A DNA stretch of 64,000 nt from Arthrobacter silviterrae. Lineage in GTDB: Bacteria; Actinomycetota; Actinomycetes; Actinomycetales; Micrococcaceae. Below are positions 17,592 to 25,250 of the stretch, in pieces. Made by a program: the position numbers and the translations under genes. The notes under the pieces were generated by a model, which did no database searches, was not told the origin of the DNA, and saw only the letters and a list, made by a program, of their open reading frames with translations. Where the stretch lies: contig NZ_JAAKZI010000019.1 in NCBI RefSeq assembly GCF_011045165.1, forward strand, positions 1 through 64,000, read 5' to 3'. The number at the start of each line of letters is the position of its first letter. Position 1 is the stretch's first letter.

Positions 17592-18543
17592 GCCGCCGTC
17601 CGCCGGCAGATTTCCGCACGGCGTTTTTGTGGGGCTTTCCACCCTGGACATCATTCAGCGGGTCAAGGAGTTCCCCGGGCGCAATGCCAAAGCCACGGCG
17701 CTGCGCCAGGATGTGGCGGGCGGCGGGCCCGCACTGAATGCCGCCGTGGTCTTTTCGGCCCTGGGCGGCCGCGCCACATTGGTGACCCGGCTGGGCCACG
17801 GGAGCATTTCCGCCGTGGTCCGGGAAGATTTGGCGGCGCGGGGCGTGGCCCTGGTGGACCTTGCCGACGCGGGATACCAGCCGTCCGTCTCCACCATCAC
17901 GGTGGACGACGCCACGGGCGAGCGGCAGATTGTCTCCACCGATGCCCTGGGCAGGCAGCGCCAGCTGGCGCACGCCCCGTTGCCTGGCAAGGCAGATGTC
18001 AAGGCGGCGCTGGACGCGCTGGGGAGGGCCGACGTCGTCCATCTTGACGGCCACCATCGGGACCTGGCGCTGGCCGCCGCCCGCTGGGGCCGTGAACGGG
18101 GCATCCCGAGGGTGGTGGATGCCGGGCGCTGGAAGGACGTCATGGCGGAGCTGGTGCCGCTGGCCACCGAGGTGGTGTGTTCGGCGGACTTCGCCGTCCC
18201 GGACTGCGGCGGCACGCTCCAGTGGATCCTGGACCGGGGTGCGGAGCTGGCCGCCGTCACTGACGGGCCGGCACCCGTGCGGTGGCTGGGCCGGCAGTGC
18301 GGGGGCTCCGTGGACATGGAGCAGTTCCGCGCGGTGGACACGCTGGCTGCCGGTGATTTCTTCCACGGGGCATATAGTTTTGCACGAACGTTTGGCGGTG
18401 CCGGCCGGCTGGAACCGGCCGCGGCGCTGAAATTTGCGGGCCACATAGCGGCGCTCAAGTGCGCCTGGCCGGGCACCCGGGAATGGCTGGGCGGGCTGGC
18501 CGGCAGCGGGCCGCTTGACTACTTGAGGACGGTACGACCATGA
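17581..18543 (+). CDS. PfkB-family sugar kinase
   Basis: A 320-residue ribokinase/PfkB-fold kinase that would phosphorylate the imported sugar with ATP. The N-terminal PfkB signature appears as GGGPALNAAVVFSALGGRATLVTRLGHG. The C-terminal signature is DTLAAGDFFHGAY (D253 to Y265), with A in place of the first G of the usual GAGD; the catalytic base D259 and anion-hole A-G are kept. Similar DTLAAGD versions occur in a PfkB subgroup, so activity is plausible. The GTG start overlaps frcA by 11 bases, and its stop overlaps frcK. Together with frcK the operon has two kinases for one transporter. Confidence 0.88.
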   Translation: MEPEPPSAGRFPHGVFVGLSTLDIIQRVKEFPGRNAKATALRQDVAGGGPALNAAVVFSALGGRATLVTRLGHGSISAVVREDLAARGVALVDLADAGYQPSVSTITVDDATGERQIVSTDALGRQRQLAHAPLPGKADVKAALDALGRADVVHLDGHHRDLALAAARWGRERGIPRVVDAGRWKDVMAELVPLATEVVCSADFAVPDCGGTLQWILDRGAELAAVTDGPAPVRWLGRQCGGSVDMEQFRAVDTLAAGDFFHGAYSFARTFGGAGRLEPAAALKFAGHIAALKCAWPGTREWLGGLAGSGPLDYLRTVRP

Positions 18544-19178
18544 CCACCGCGGTCCAGATTGACGAGCTAGTTGAAAGCGCGTCCGCCCTCGCCGCCCGAG
18601 GTGGCAGGGCCATCCTGGGCATCACGGGAGCCCCCGGCGCGGGCAAATCCACGGTGGGCAGCCGCATTGTTTCGGCGTTGGGCCCGGAGCGGGCCGTACT
18701 GGTCCCGATGGACGGCTTCCACCTGGCCAACGCGGTGCTGCTGGCCAAGGGGCTGCGCCAGGTCAAGGGCGCCATCCAGACCTTCGACGACGCCGGATTC
18801 GCGAGCCTGCTGCTGCGGATCCGGGCCCAGCAGCCAGGCGAGGTTGTCTATGCGCCCAGCTTCAACCGCGACTTGGAGGAGCCGATAGCCGGCAGCATCG
18901 CCGTCCTCTCGGAGGTCCCTCTTGTGGTCACCGAGGGAAACTACCTGCTGGCGGAGGCAGGCGCCTGGCCGGCCGCCCGCGCCTGCCTCACGGAATCCTG
19001 GTTCCTTGACCCGGACCGGGACCGGCGGCACCACTGGCTCATCAACCGGCACATGGACTACGGGAAGTCGGCGGCGGACGCGCGGCTGTGGGCGCTTGGC
19101 TCGGATGAGAACAATGCCAGGCTCATCGAGTCGATGGCCCACCGGGCGGACCGTGTTCTGCGGGTCAAGGGCTTGTAG
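18540..19178 (+). CDS. frcK: FrcK-like nucleoside/sugar kinase family protein
   Basis: A 212-residue P-loop kinase of the uridine-kinase/FrcK type. Walker A is GAPGAGKS (30-37); LVPMDGFHLAN gives the conserved Asp after strand 2, and VVTEGNYLL is the Walker-B-like strand. The C-terminal WLINRHMDYGKSAADA carries the Arg/His lid region. In Sinorhizobium, frcK follows frcBCA; the same order here supports the name, though its exact substrate is not settled in the family. Its ATG overlaps the PfkB stop (ATGA), so all five genes are one transcript. Confidence 0.85.
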   Translation: MTTAVQIDELVESASALAARGGRAILGITGAPGAGKSTVGSRIVSALGPERAVLVPMDGFHLANAVLLAKGLRQVKGAIQTFDDAGFASLLLRIRAQQPGEVVYAPSFNRDLEEPIAGSIAVLSEVPLVVTEGNYLLAEAGAWPAARACLTESWFLDPDRDRRHHWLINRHMDYGKSAADARLWALGSDENNARLIESMAHRADRVLRVKGL

Positions 19179-19392
19179 CTTCCCTGCGGCGCGCACTGCC
19201 TCATCAATGGCTGACACGGCCCGAGTCGCGGGCCCGCCCCGCGGTAAGCTCGCAGCCCGTGCCCGCGAAGGCCTTGCCCGCATGGGGTTCCCGCGCGCCG
19301 CCGCCATGGCTAAAGTTTTACCATCGCCGTGCCTCACCGGGGCCACTCCCCCGGCCGCCAACACGCACGGCAGCCACACAGGGAGGCCAGCA

Positions 19393-19569
19393 ATGGGCCA
19401 GCAGGAAGCTTCACGGCACAACGAAATTCACGAGGGCGGGTACGGCTCCCCCATGCCGGAGGATGAGATGCCCGCTCCCCCGAACCCAACAGGCAGCCGA
19501 CAGCCTGCGGAGGTGCCCGGCGTCGAACCCCAGGGACCTGGGACACCGGACGGCGACAAGCTGCCTTGA
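19393..19569 (+). CDS. Small hydrophilic protein coupled to channel-like gene
   Basis: A 58-residue Pro/Glu/Gly-rich protein with no hydrophobic segment and no domain I recognise. GGGAGG at 19380-19385 lies 7 nt before the ATG, and its TGA overlaps the TTG start of the next gene (TTGA at 19566-19569), the signature of translational coupling. It therefore looks like a genuine small gene and not a leader. A chance reading frame remains possible because high-GC DNA gives long open frames. Confidence 0.55.
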   Translation: MGQQEASRHNEIHEGGYGSPMPEDEMPAPPNPTGSRQPAEVPGVEPQGPGTPDGDKLP

Positions 19570-20720
19570 CGGTCCTCCAATGGGCCAGTTTTACCGTCGG
19601 GGCCGTGGGGCTGCTGCTGACCTGGATCAGCGTGATCGGAACGTTGATTGTGCCCCGGCCGCTGCACAGCGTGCTGTCCCGGGTGACAGGCATAGCCACC
19701 ATGAAGGTGTTTTTCGCCATCCTGAAGCCGGTTGAGACGTACGAAATGCGGGACCGGTTCATGTCCTGGCAGGCCCCTATGTCCCTGTTCCTGCGCCTGA
19801 TCCTGTGGGTGGTGCTTTTTGACCTGTCCTTCACGCTGATGCTGCTTCCCTTTGTGGACGGGGACGTGTGGAAGGCTGCCAGCGAGGCTGGTTCGGCCAT
19901 GTTCACCCTTGGCTATGCGGCTCCCACCAATGCGGGCAACACGGTGCTGGTCTACGCCGCCGCATTTACCGGCCTGATTGTCATCGCCCTGCAGATCAGC
20001 TACCTCCCCACACTTTATTCAGCCTTCAACCGCCGCGAGGCTGAAGTGACCCTCCTGGTGTCGCGCGCCGGATCACCGTCATGGGGCCCCGAGCTGCTGG
20101 TCCGAACACGGTTTGGCCGCGCCGCCCAGGACAGCACCAACGAGCTGGCCGAGCTGTACCAGCGGTGGGAACGCTGGGCCGCCGAAGTGGCCGAATCGCA
20201 CAGCACCTACCTCACCCTGGTGTGGTTCCGTTCCCCGTCCCCGCAGTCAAACTGGCTCATTTCGCTGCTGAGCGTGATGGACGCCGCCGCGCTGCAGCTG
20301 GCCCTGAGCCCGGGCACCGTCCCCAACACCCGGGCGCGGCTGGTGATCCGCATGGGGTTCACCTGCATGAACCAGGTGGCCCGGGCCATCCGCATCCCGG
20401 TTGACGAAGACCCGGACCCGGACGCCCCGCTCAATGTCACCTTCGAAGACTTCCAGGGTGCCGTGAACATGCTGCGCAGCGTCGATTTCCCCGTTGAGGT
20501 CACCCCCGAACAGGCCTGGCCGCATTTCAGGGGCTGGCGCGCCAACTACGAAAAGGTGGCCTACGCCCTGGCCTACGCCATCGACGCCCCGCCTTCCATG
20601 TGGAGCGGGCCGCGGCGGTTCGCCTTTGCGCCCGTCATGCCGAACCGGCCCAAGAACCGCATCGCCAAAGAGGTCCGCCCGGACGATCCGCAGATGCTGG
20701 CACGGCGGCGAAAGGACTGA
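19566..20720 (+). CDS. Channel-like integral membrane protein
   Basis: A 384-residue protein of an actinobacterial family without assigned function. Hydrophobic segments lie at about residues 8-28, 75-95 and 119-141. The second part resembles a two-helix potassium-channel pore: AMFTLGYAAPTNAG sits where channels have TVGYGD, followed by a helix VLVYAAAFTGLIVIALQISYLP. The filter is thus altered (TLGYA). A long cytoplasmic C-terminal region of about 220 residues follows, rich in Trp and Arg (YQRWERWAAEVAESHSTY). The start is TTG, overlapping the stop of the small gene before it. Ion-channel ancestry is an inference; activity is not. Confidence 0.65.
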   Translation: MTVLQWASFTVGAVGLLLTWISVIGTLIVPRPLHSVLSRVTGIATMKVFFAILKPVETYEMRDRFMSWQAPMSLFLRLILWVVLFDLSFTLMLLPFVDGDVWKAASEAGSAMFTLGYAAPTNAGNTVLVYAAAFTGLIVIALQISYLPTLYSAFNRREAEVTLLVSRAGSPSWGPELLVRTRFGRAAQDSTNELAELYQRWERWAAEVAESHSTYLTLVWFRSPSPQSNWLISLLSVMDAAALQLALSPGTVPNTRARLVIRMGFTCMNQVARAIRIPVDEDPDPDAPLNVTFEDFQGAVNMLRSVDFPVEVTPEQAWPHFRGWRANYEKVAYALAYAIDAPPSMWSGPRRFAFAPVMPNRPKNRIAKEVRPDDPQMLARRRKD

Positions 20721-20732
20721 GTTTGGGCCCGG

Positions 20733-20792
20733 GGATGCCGATACGGACAATTGAGGCTGATATATCAGGATCTATAGTCCGTATCGGCATCC
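20733..20792. repeat. Nested inverted repeat
   Basis: The 16-base arm GGATGCCGATACGGAC (20733-20748) is matched exactly in reverse complement at 20777-20792. Inside the 28-base spacer lies a second perfect palindrome CTGATATATCAG (20756-20767). It sits 12 bp after the stop of the channel-like gene and 190 bp before the secreted protein gene. No T-tract follows, so it is not a standard terminator; it could be a paired operator, a terminator of another type or a small element remnant. The rest of 20721-20979 shows nothing else clear. Confidence 0.75.
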
Positions 20793-20979
20793 ATGGGGCC
20801 ATTGGGACCGTTCCACAGGGGCGCGGGCCGGGCTCACGGCGTAGGCGAAGGGCGCTCCGCCTGACAATTTCTCCCGTTCACCTTCGCGTTGGGCGCAGTT
20901 TCCCCAGTTCAGCACGGACTCCCAGACGGCGGTCATAACTTTCAAAGGCAAGCTATTTCCGAACCGAAGGATATTACCC

Positions 20980-22143
20980 ATGCCTGCCATGCCCCACTTC
21001 AAGCGCACCTCCCTGGTCCTGATCGGCGTCTGCCTGACCGCCGCCGCCACCTCCGCCGCGCTGCCCGCCTCCGCCGCCAACAAACCCGAGGCCCCCAAGA
21101 CCACCGGCTACACGGTGAAGTCGTTCCCCGCCGTCGGCGCGGAGACCGGCCCTGACGACATCACACGCCTGGGCAATTCGGTGTACGTTTCCTTCCAAAA
21201 CGGCGTGGGCCCCCTGGGCGAGGCCGCCAAGTCCGGTGCCACCGAGAGCACCATCCAGCAGTACGGCCTGGACGGCAAGCCCGGCAAGTCCTGGCAGGTG
21301 AGCGGCAAGGTGGACGGACTCACCGCCGACCCCGCCCACCACCGCCTGCTGCTGACCGCCAACGAGGACGGCAACTCCTCCTTCGCCACTCTCTCCCCCG
21401 GGGCGGCCGTGCCGCTGGCCCGCTACAGCTACTCCGGCCTGACCCATGGCGGCGGCACGGATGCGATCACGCTCCGGCACGGCAAGATCGTTGTCAGCGC
21501 CTCCGCCCCGAGCGACTCCACCGGCCCTGCCGCCTACTCGGTCTCCCTGCAAGGCACGACGGCGGCGCTGACGCCCCTGTTCGCCGACAACGCCACCGCC
21601 ACGATCGCGAACGGCCCGAACGCCGGATCGACCACCACCCTGGCCCTGACCGACCCGGACTCCAACACCATGGTTCCGCGCTCGGCGCCGCGCTTCAAGA
21701 ACGCGTTCATGCTGGACGCCCAGGGCGACCAGCAATTGATCTTCGCCGCCAACCTCGGCAAGGCCGGCCAGAGCCTTCAGGTGCTCAACGTGGCCCAGCC
21801 GCTTGACGACACGGCCTTTGCGGCCCGGGCCAATGAAACGCTGTGGATCACCGACCCGTCCGCCAACGCTGTGTACTCCGTGACCGGACCCTTCAAGGCG
21901 GGCCAGGCCGTTTCCACAGTGGCCCCCGACGCCGGCGCCAACTCGCTGAACACTCTGGACCTCACCACCGGTGCGCTGACACCCATCCCGGAATTGGCGG
22001 CCATCCACCCCAAGGGCCTGATGTTCACCTCCTCCCGCGACGACAACCACGACGGCGGCCACGGGCACGGCGACCAGAGCGGGCAGGACGGCCACGGCGG
22101 CCACGGCGGCCAGCGCCAGGACGCAGCCGACTCGCAGAACTAG
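20980..22143 (+). CDS. Secreted beta-propeller-like protein with His-rich tail
   Basis: A 387-residue exported protein. A Sec signal peptide (KRTSLVLIGVCLTAAATSAALPASA) predicts cleavage near residue 33. The body has repeated short strands with DGLTADP, LRHGKIVVSAS and ANETLWITDPSANAVYSVTG, which suggest a beta-propeller of the NHL/SMP-30 kind. The last 35 residues are a His/Gly/Asp/Gln-rich tail (DDNHDGGHGHGDQ and HGGHGGQ) able to bind metal ions. AAGG at 20966-20969 precedes the ATG; an ATG three codons later is possible. A terminator follows at 22174. Function unknown; metal binding is inferred from composition. Confidence 0.75.
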   Translation: MPAMPHFKRTSLVLIGVCLTAAATSAALPASAANKPEAPKTTGYTVKSFPAVGAETGPDDITRLGNSVYVSFQNGVGPLGEAAKSGATESTIQQYGLDGKPGKSWQVSGKVDGLTADPAHHRLLLTANEDGNSSFATLSPGAAVPLARYSYSGLTHGGGTDAITLRHGKIVVSASAPSDSTGPAAYSVSLQGTTAALTPLFADNATATIANGPNAGSTTTLALTDPDSNTMVPRSAPRFKNAFMLDAQGDQQLIFAANLGKAGQSLQVLNVAQPLDDTAFAARANETLWITDPSANAVYSVTGPFKAGQAVSTVAPDAGANSLNTLDLTTGALTPIPELAAIHPKGLMFTSSRDDNHDGGHGHGDQSGQDGHGGHGGQRQDAADSQN

Positions 22144-22173
22144 CCACGCGGGGCAGGCAACTGACCCAAAGTA

Positions 22174-22204
22174 ATGGCCGGAGCCCCGGGGAGGCTCCGG
22201 CCAT
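22174..22204 (+). terminator. Rho-independent terminator of the secreted-protein gene
   Basis: A perfect 12-bp stem (ATGGCCGGAGCC at 22174-22185 pairing with 22193-22204) with a 7-base loop is followed by TTTTCG. It lies 30 bp after the stop codon at 22143. Confidence 0.85.
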
Positions 22205-22258
22205 TTTCGTGTTTACGGTGGTTTGCTGCAGCTGCCAGTGGCCGCCCTTCGCCCCGCC

Positions 22259-22400
22259 GAAGTTGGAGATAACCACGCCTCCACCTGTCGAGATTGGAGA
22301 TCACCACCGATCCCATCGTTGAAGTTCGAGATAATCCCCCACAAGGAGTTGGGGTTTATCTCGAATCTCGATGGGGCGAGAAGTGGTTATCTCCAACTTC
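22259..22400. repeat. Five-copy 18-nt motif in 31-bp phase, arranged as an inverted block
   Basis: The motif GAAGTTGGAGATAACCAC starts at 22259. Variants follow in the same direction at 22290 (GAGATTGGAGATCACCAC) and 22321 (GAAGTTCGAGATAATCCC). On the other strand copies start at 22400 (identical to the first) and 22369 (GAGATTCGAGATAAACCC). All neighbouring copies are exactly 31 bp apart on their strand, and the outer two pairs are symmetric about 22329.5. The 13-nt stretches between copies are unrelated. As RNA, 22321-22339 and 22351-22369 form a 19-bp stem with three mismatches, and 22259-22276/22383-22400 an exact outer stem. The block lies in the 470-bp non-coding gap (22205-22674) before phospholipase C. 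Confidence 0.8.
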
Positions 22401-22490
22401 AACGATCAGCGGGGAGTCGGGGAGATTCCCAGCCAGCGGCCTTGACTCAAGCACGACGGCGGCCGCCCCGCCACCCAACCCGCCTCACCT

Positions 22491-22581
22491 GGGCTTCCCG
22501 GCGGTGATGTCCACAGCGCTTTCCACGGGGCTTCCCGACGGTGATGCCCACAGCGTTCCGACAGGCCTTTCCCACAGCGTT
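22491..22581. repeat. Direct repeat before phospholipase C
   Basis: A 28-base unit beginning GGGCTTCCCGGCGGTGATG at 22491-22518 recurs at 22528-22555 with two mismatches, 37 bp downstream; the last part (CCCACAGCGTT) appears a third time at 22571-22581. It may be tandem duplication debris or binding sites for a regulator of the phospholipase gene that starts at 22675. Confidence 0.6.
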
Positions 22582-22674
22582 CATCCCATGTCCCACCAGG
22601 CTTCATGGGCTGTTTTAATCCGGCTGGGACCATAGCTTTGCCAGACCAGCAATCACGAGAAATGAGACCAACGG

Positions 22675-24783
22675 ATGATTTCCGCAAACCGCCGCCAGTT
22701 CCTTGGGGGCGTTGCAGCCGCAGCAGCCTCCATGGCCCTGCCCGCCTCGATCAGCCGGGCCGTTGCCGCCGAGCCGGACGTGCGCACCGGCACCATCAAC
22801 GACATCGAGCATGTGGTGGTCCTCATGCAGGAGAACCGCTCCTTTGACCACTACTTCGGCACCATGAGCGGTGTGCGCGGCTTCGGCGACCCCCGGCCGT
22901 GGATCCTGCCCAATGGCGACACCGTCTGGCACCAGCCGCCTGCCACTGTGCAGACCTCTCGCTACCACGCCCGCGGCTTGCCCTCCGACGCCGCCCATGT
23001 GCTGCCGTTCCCGCTGAACTCCGAGCGGACCAGCGAAAACATTGCCGGCACCGACCACGGCTGGAGCAGCGGCCACCTGGCCTGGAACGACGGCCGCTGG
23101 GACCAGTGGGTCAACCAAAAGCAGGATGTGCTGACCATGGCGTACCTGACGGAAAAAGAAAACAGCTTCCACCGTGCCCTGGCTGACAACTTCACCATTT
23201 GCGACGCCTATTTTGCCTCGGTCCACGCAGACACCGCCCCGAACCGGATCGCACTGTGGACGGGAACCATTGACCCGCAAAACCGGATGGGCGCCAAGCC
23301 CAACGGGCCCGGCCTGGGCGAACGGAACGTCACCAACGGCTACACGTGGACCACCTATGCGGAGCGGCTGCAAAACGCGGGCGTCAGCTGGCGCGTGTAC
23401 CAGGGCGGCACCGGGGTCCCGGGCCAGCCAACGGACAATTACACCGACAACTCCCTGGAATTCTTTGCCAATTTCCAGAAGGCACAGGGCGCCAGCGGAC
23501 CGTTGGTGGACAACGGCGCCTCCACCCACACGCTCGCCGAACTGAAGCAGAACGTGCTGGACGGGACGCTGCCGGCCGTCAGCTGGGTTGTTTCGCCCTA
23601 CAAGTACAGCGAGCACCCCTCGGCCTCCCCCACGGACGGCGCCTACTACATTGACACCGTCCTGGACGCGCTCACCACGGATCCGAAGGTCTGGGCCAAG
23701 ACGGCGCTGATCCTTAACTATGACGAGAATGACGGCTTCTTCGACCACGTGGTCCCACCCATGCCGCCCGTGCAGAACCGCCCAGGCACTGACGGCCTGG
23801 TTTCGGATTCCCTGGCCGCCAGCCTGGCCGATGAAATCCTCGACCTTGACCTGCACCCGGGCGAGGCACACCCGCTGGTTCCCGGAGCCGACCCCCTCGG
23901 CAAGCAGCCCATCGGCCTGGGGCCGCGCGTGCCGCTGGTGGTGGTTTCGCCCTGGAGCAAGGGCGGCTGGGTGTGCTCTGAAGTGTTTGACCACACCTCC
24001 GTCATCCGCTTCCTGGAACAGCGCTTCCTTGTGGCCGAGCCCAACATCAGCACCTGGCGGCGCTCCGTGGTGGGCGACCTGACCTCCGCTTTCGACTTCT
24101 CCCGCACGCAGGCCAACTTCACCGCCATCGCGGCCCCGGCCCCGATCAAGGGCCTGGGCCAGCCGTTCTCCGTCCAGGACCCGCAGTCCATGCCGCTCCA
24201 GGATCCGGGCACCCGGCCGGCGCGGCCCCTGCCCTACCGCTTCGGCGTGGACTTGGTGCGCCTCAGTGGCACCGAGCTGCAACTGGAATTCGCCAACCAC
24301 GGCACCGCCGGGGCGCCGTTCCACGTCCGCAACGGCCTGGCCCCGCAGGATGCGCCGCGCCGCTACCAGGTGGCCGCGGCCGACACCGTCAGGGATTCCT
24401 GGGCCGGCGGTCCGGACTACCAGCTGGGCGTGTGGGGTGCCAACGGCTACCTCGCCGAGTTCAAGGGTTCCCTGGCCGGAGAGCCTGAGGTGCAGGCCGG
24501 GATGGAAGACGGCGGCACCCGGCTGGTGCTGGTGAATGCGGGCAGCCGCCCGCGCAAGCTGCACATCAGCAATTCCTACAGCACCGACAAGGCGCGCAAG
24601 GTGGTTGTCCCCCCGCGCAAGACTGTGGTGAAGGACATTGACTTCGGTGCCAGCCACGGCTGGTTCGACGTATCCATCACGGATGAGGACGCGCCCGCGT
24701 ATTTCCGCCGCTTCGCCGGCCACGTTGAGGACGGCAAGCCAAGTTTCAGCGACCCCGCCATGGCGGGCGGCCAGGCCGGGTAG
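22675..24783 (+). CDS. Phosphocholine-specific phospholipase C, TAT-exported
   Basis: A 702-residue phosphoesterase of the acid-phosphatase-like PLC family that releases phosphocholine from phosphatidylcholine or sphingomyelin. A twin-arginine signal is clear (NRRQFLGGVAAAAASMALPA, cleavage near AVA-AE). The catalytic domain begins IEHVVVLMQENRSFDHYFGTM with the metal-binding E/N/R-S-F-D, continues through YDENDGFFDHVVPP and GPRVPLVVVSPWSKGGWV. Two C-terminal DUF756-type domains follow (about residues 500-600 and 610-690), as in full-length family members. Folding before export is expected for the TAT route. It probably serves phosphate or choline acquisition; the long upstream region with repeats suggests regulation, but no PHO box is evident. 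Confidence 0.92.
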   Translation: MISANRRQFLGGVAAAAASMALPASISRAVAAEPDVRTGTINDIEHVVVLMQENRSFDHYFGTMSGVRGFGDPRPWILPNGDTVWHQPPATVQTSRYHARGLPSDAAHVLPFPLNSERTSENIAGTDHGWSSGHLAWNDGRWDQWVNQKQDVLTMAYLTEKENSFHRALADNFTICDAYFASVHADTAPNRIALWTGTIDPQNRMGAKPNGPGLGERNVTNGYTWTTYAERLQNAGVSWRVYQGGTGVPGQPTDNYTDNSLEFFANFQKAQGASGPLVDNGASTHTLAELKQNVLDGTLPAVSWVVSPYKYSEHPSASPTDGAYYIDTVLDALTTDPKVWAKTALILNYDENDGFFDHVVPPMPPVQNRPGTDGLVSDSLAASLADEILDLDLHPGEAHPLVPGADPLGKQPIGLGPRVPLVVVSPWSKGGWVCSEVFDHTSVIRFLEQRFLVAEPNISTWRRSVVGDLTSAFDFSRTQANFTAIAAPAPIKGLGQPFSVQDPQSMPLQDPGTRPARPLPYRFGVDLVRLSGTELQLEFANHGTAGAPFHVRNGLAPQDAPRRYQVAAADTVRDSWAGGPDYQLGVWGANGYLAEFKGSLAGEPEVQAGMEDGGTRLVLVNAGSRPRKLHISNSYSTDKARKVVVPPRKTVVKDIDFGASHGWFDVSITDEDAPAYFRRFAGHVEDGKPSFSDPAMAGGQAG

Positions 24784-24945
24784 CGCGGCTGCCAGGGACG
24801 TACCGCCGGTGCCGCAGTGACCCTAACCTGGGCCGCTGCGGCACTGAGGTTTAACTCCCCCGCGGGCTGCGCGGGCTGTACCGGCTTTGCTTCACGGCCG
24901 TCCAAATCAAAGTGGACGGGCCGCGGACCTGGAAGTCGAGGGAGG

Positions 24946-25188
24946 CTATTGCCTGTACCCCTCAACTTCGTCGGCCGAACGCAGCTGGGCGCCGTCGGGG
25001 CTTTCACCGGCATGGACCCGGGCCTGGCGCTGGCGGAGCAGGTCCCAGCACTGGTCCAGCTGGACCTCAATGGACTGCAGCTTCGCCGCCCGCCCCGCCA
25101 AGTCCGCCTGGTCCGGAGCGGATTCCCTCAGCTCCTGTTCAGCCTTGACCAGTTCCTCGATCTTGTGATGCACCTGGTAGTCGTCCAT
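24946..25188 (-). CDS. DUF2630 family protein
   Basis: An 80-residue helical protein of DUF2630, found mainly in actinobacteria and uncharacterised. The family pattern is complete: VHHKIEELVKAEQELR, then VQLDQCWDLLRQRQARVHAG and the ending VEGYRQ. GGGAGA lies 6 nt before the ATG. It lies downstream of the isomerase gene on the same strand and convergent with the phospholipase gene. The 160 bp between it and the phospholipase stop hold no clear element. Confidence 0.9.
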   Translation of the reverse strand: MDDYQVHHKIEELVKAEQELRESAPDQADLAGRAAKLQSIEVQLDQCWDLLRQRQARVHAGESPDGAQLRSADEVEGYRQ

Positions 25189-25250
25189 GCCGCATCTCCC
25201 TGCCGTATTCCGGGCCGCTGCCCGGAGCGCTTGTGCTGTCGAGACTTACG

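Noticed and set aside
22259..22400. CRISPR-like array
   Set aside because: Repeat plus spacer is 31 bp with an 18-nt imperfect motif, in two orientations and only five copies, and there are no cas genes. It does not fit a CRISPR array.
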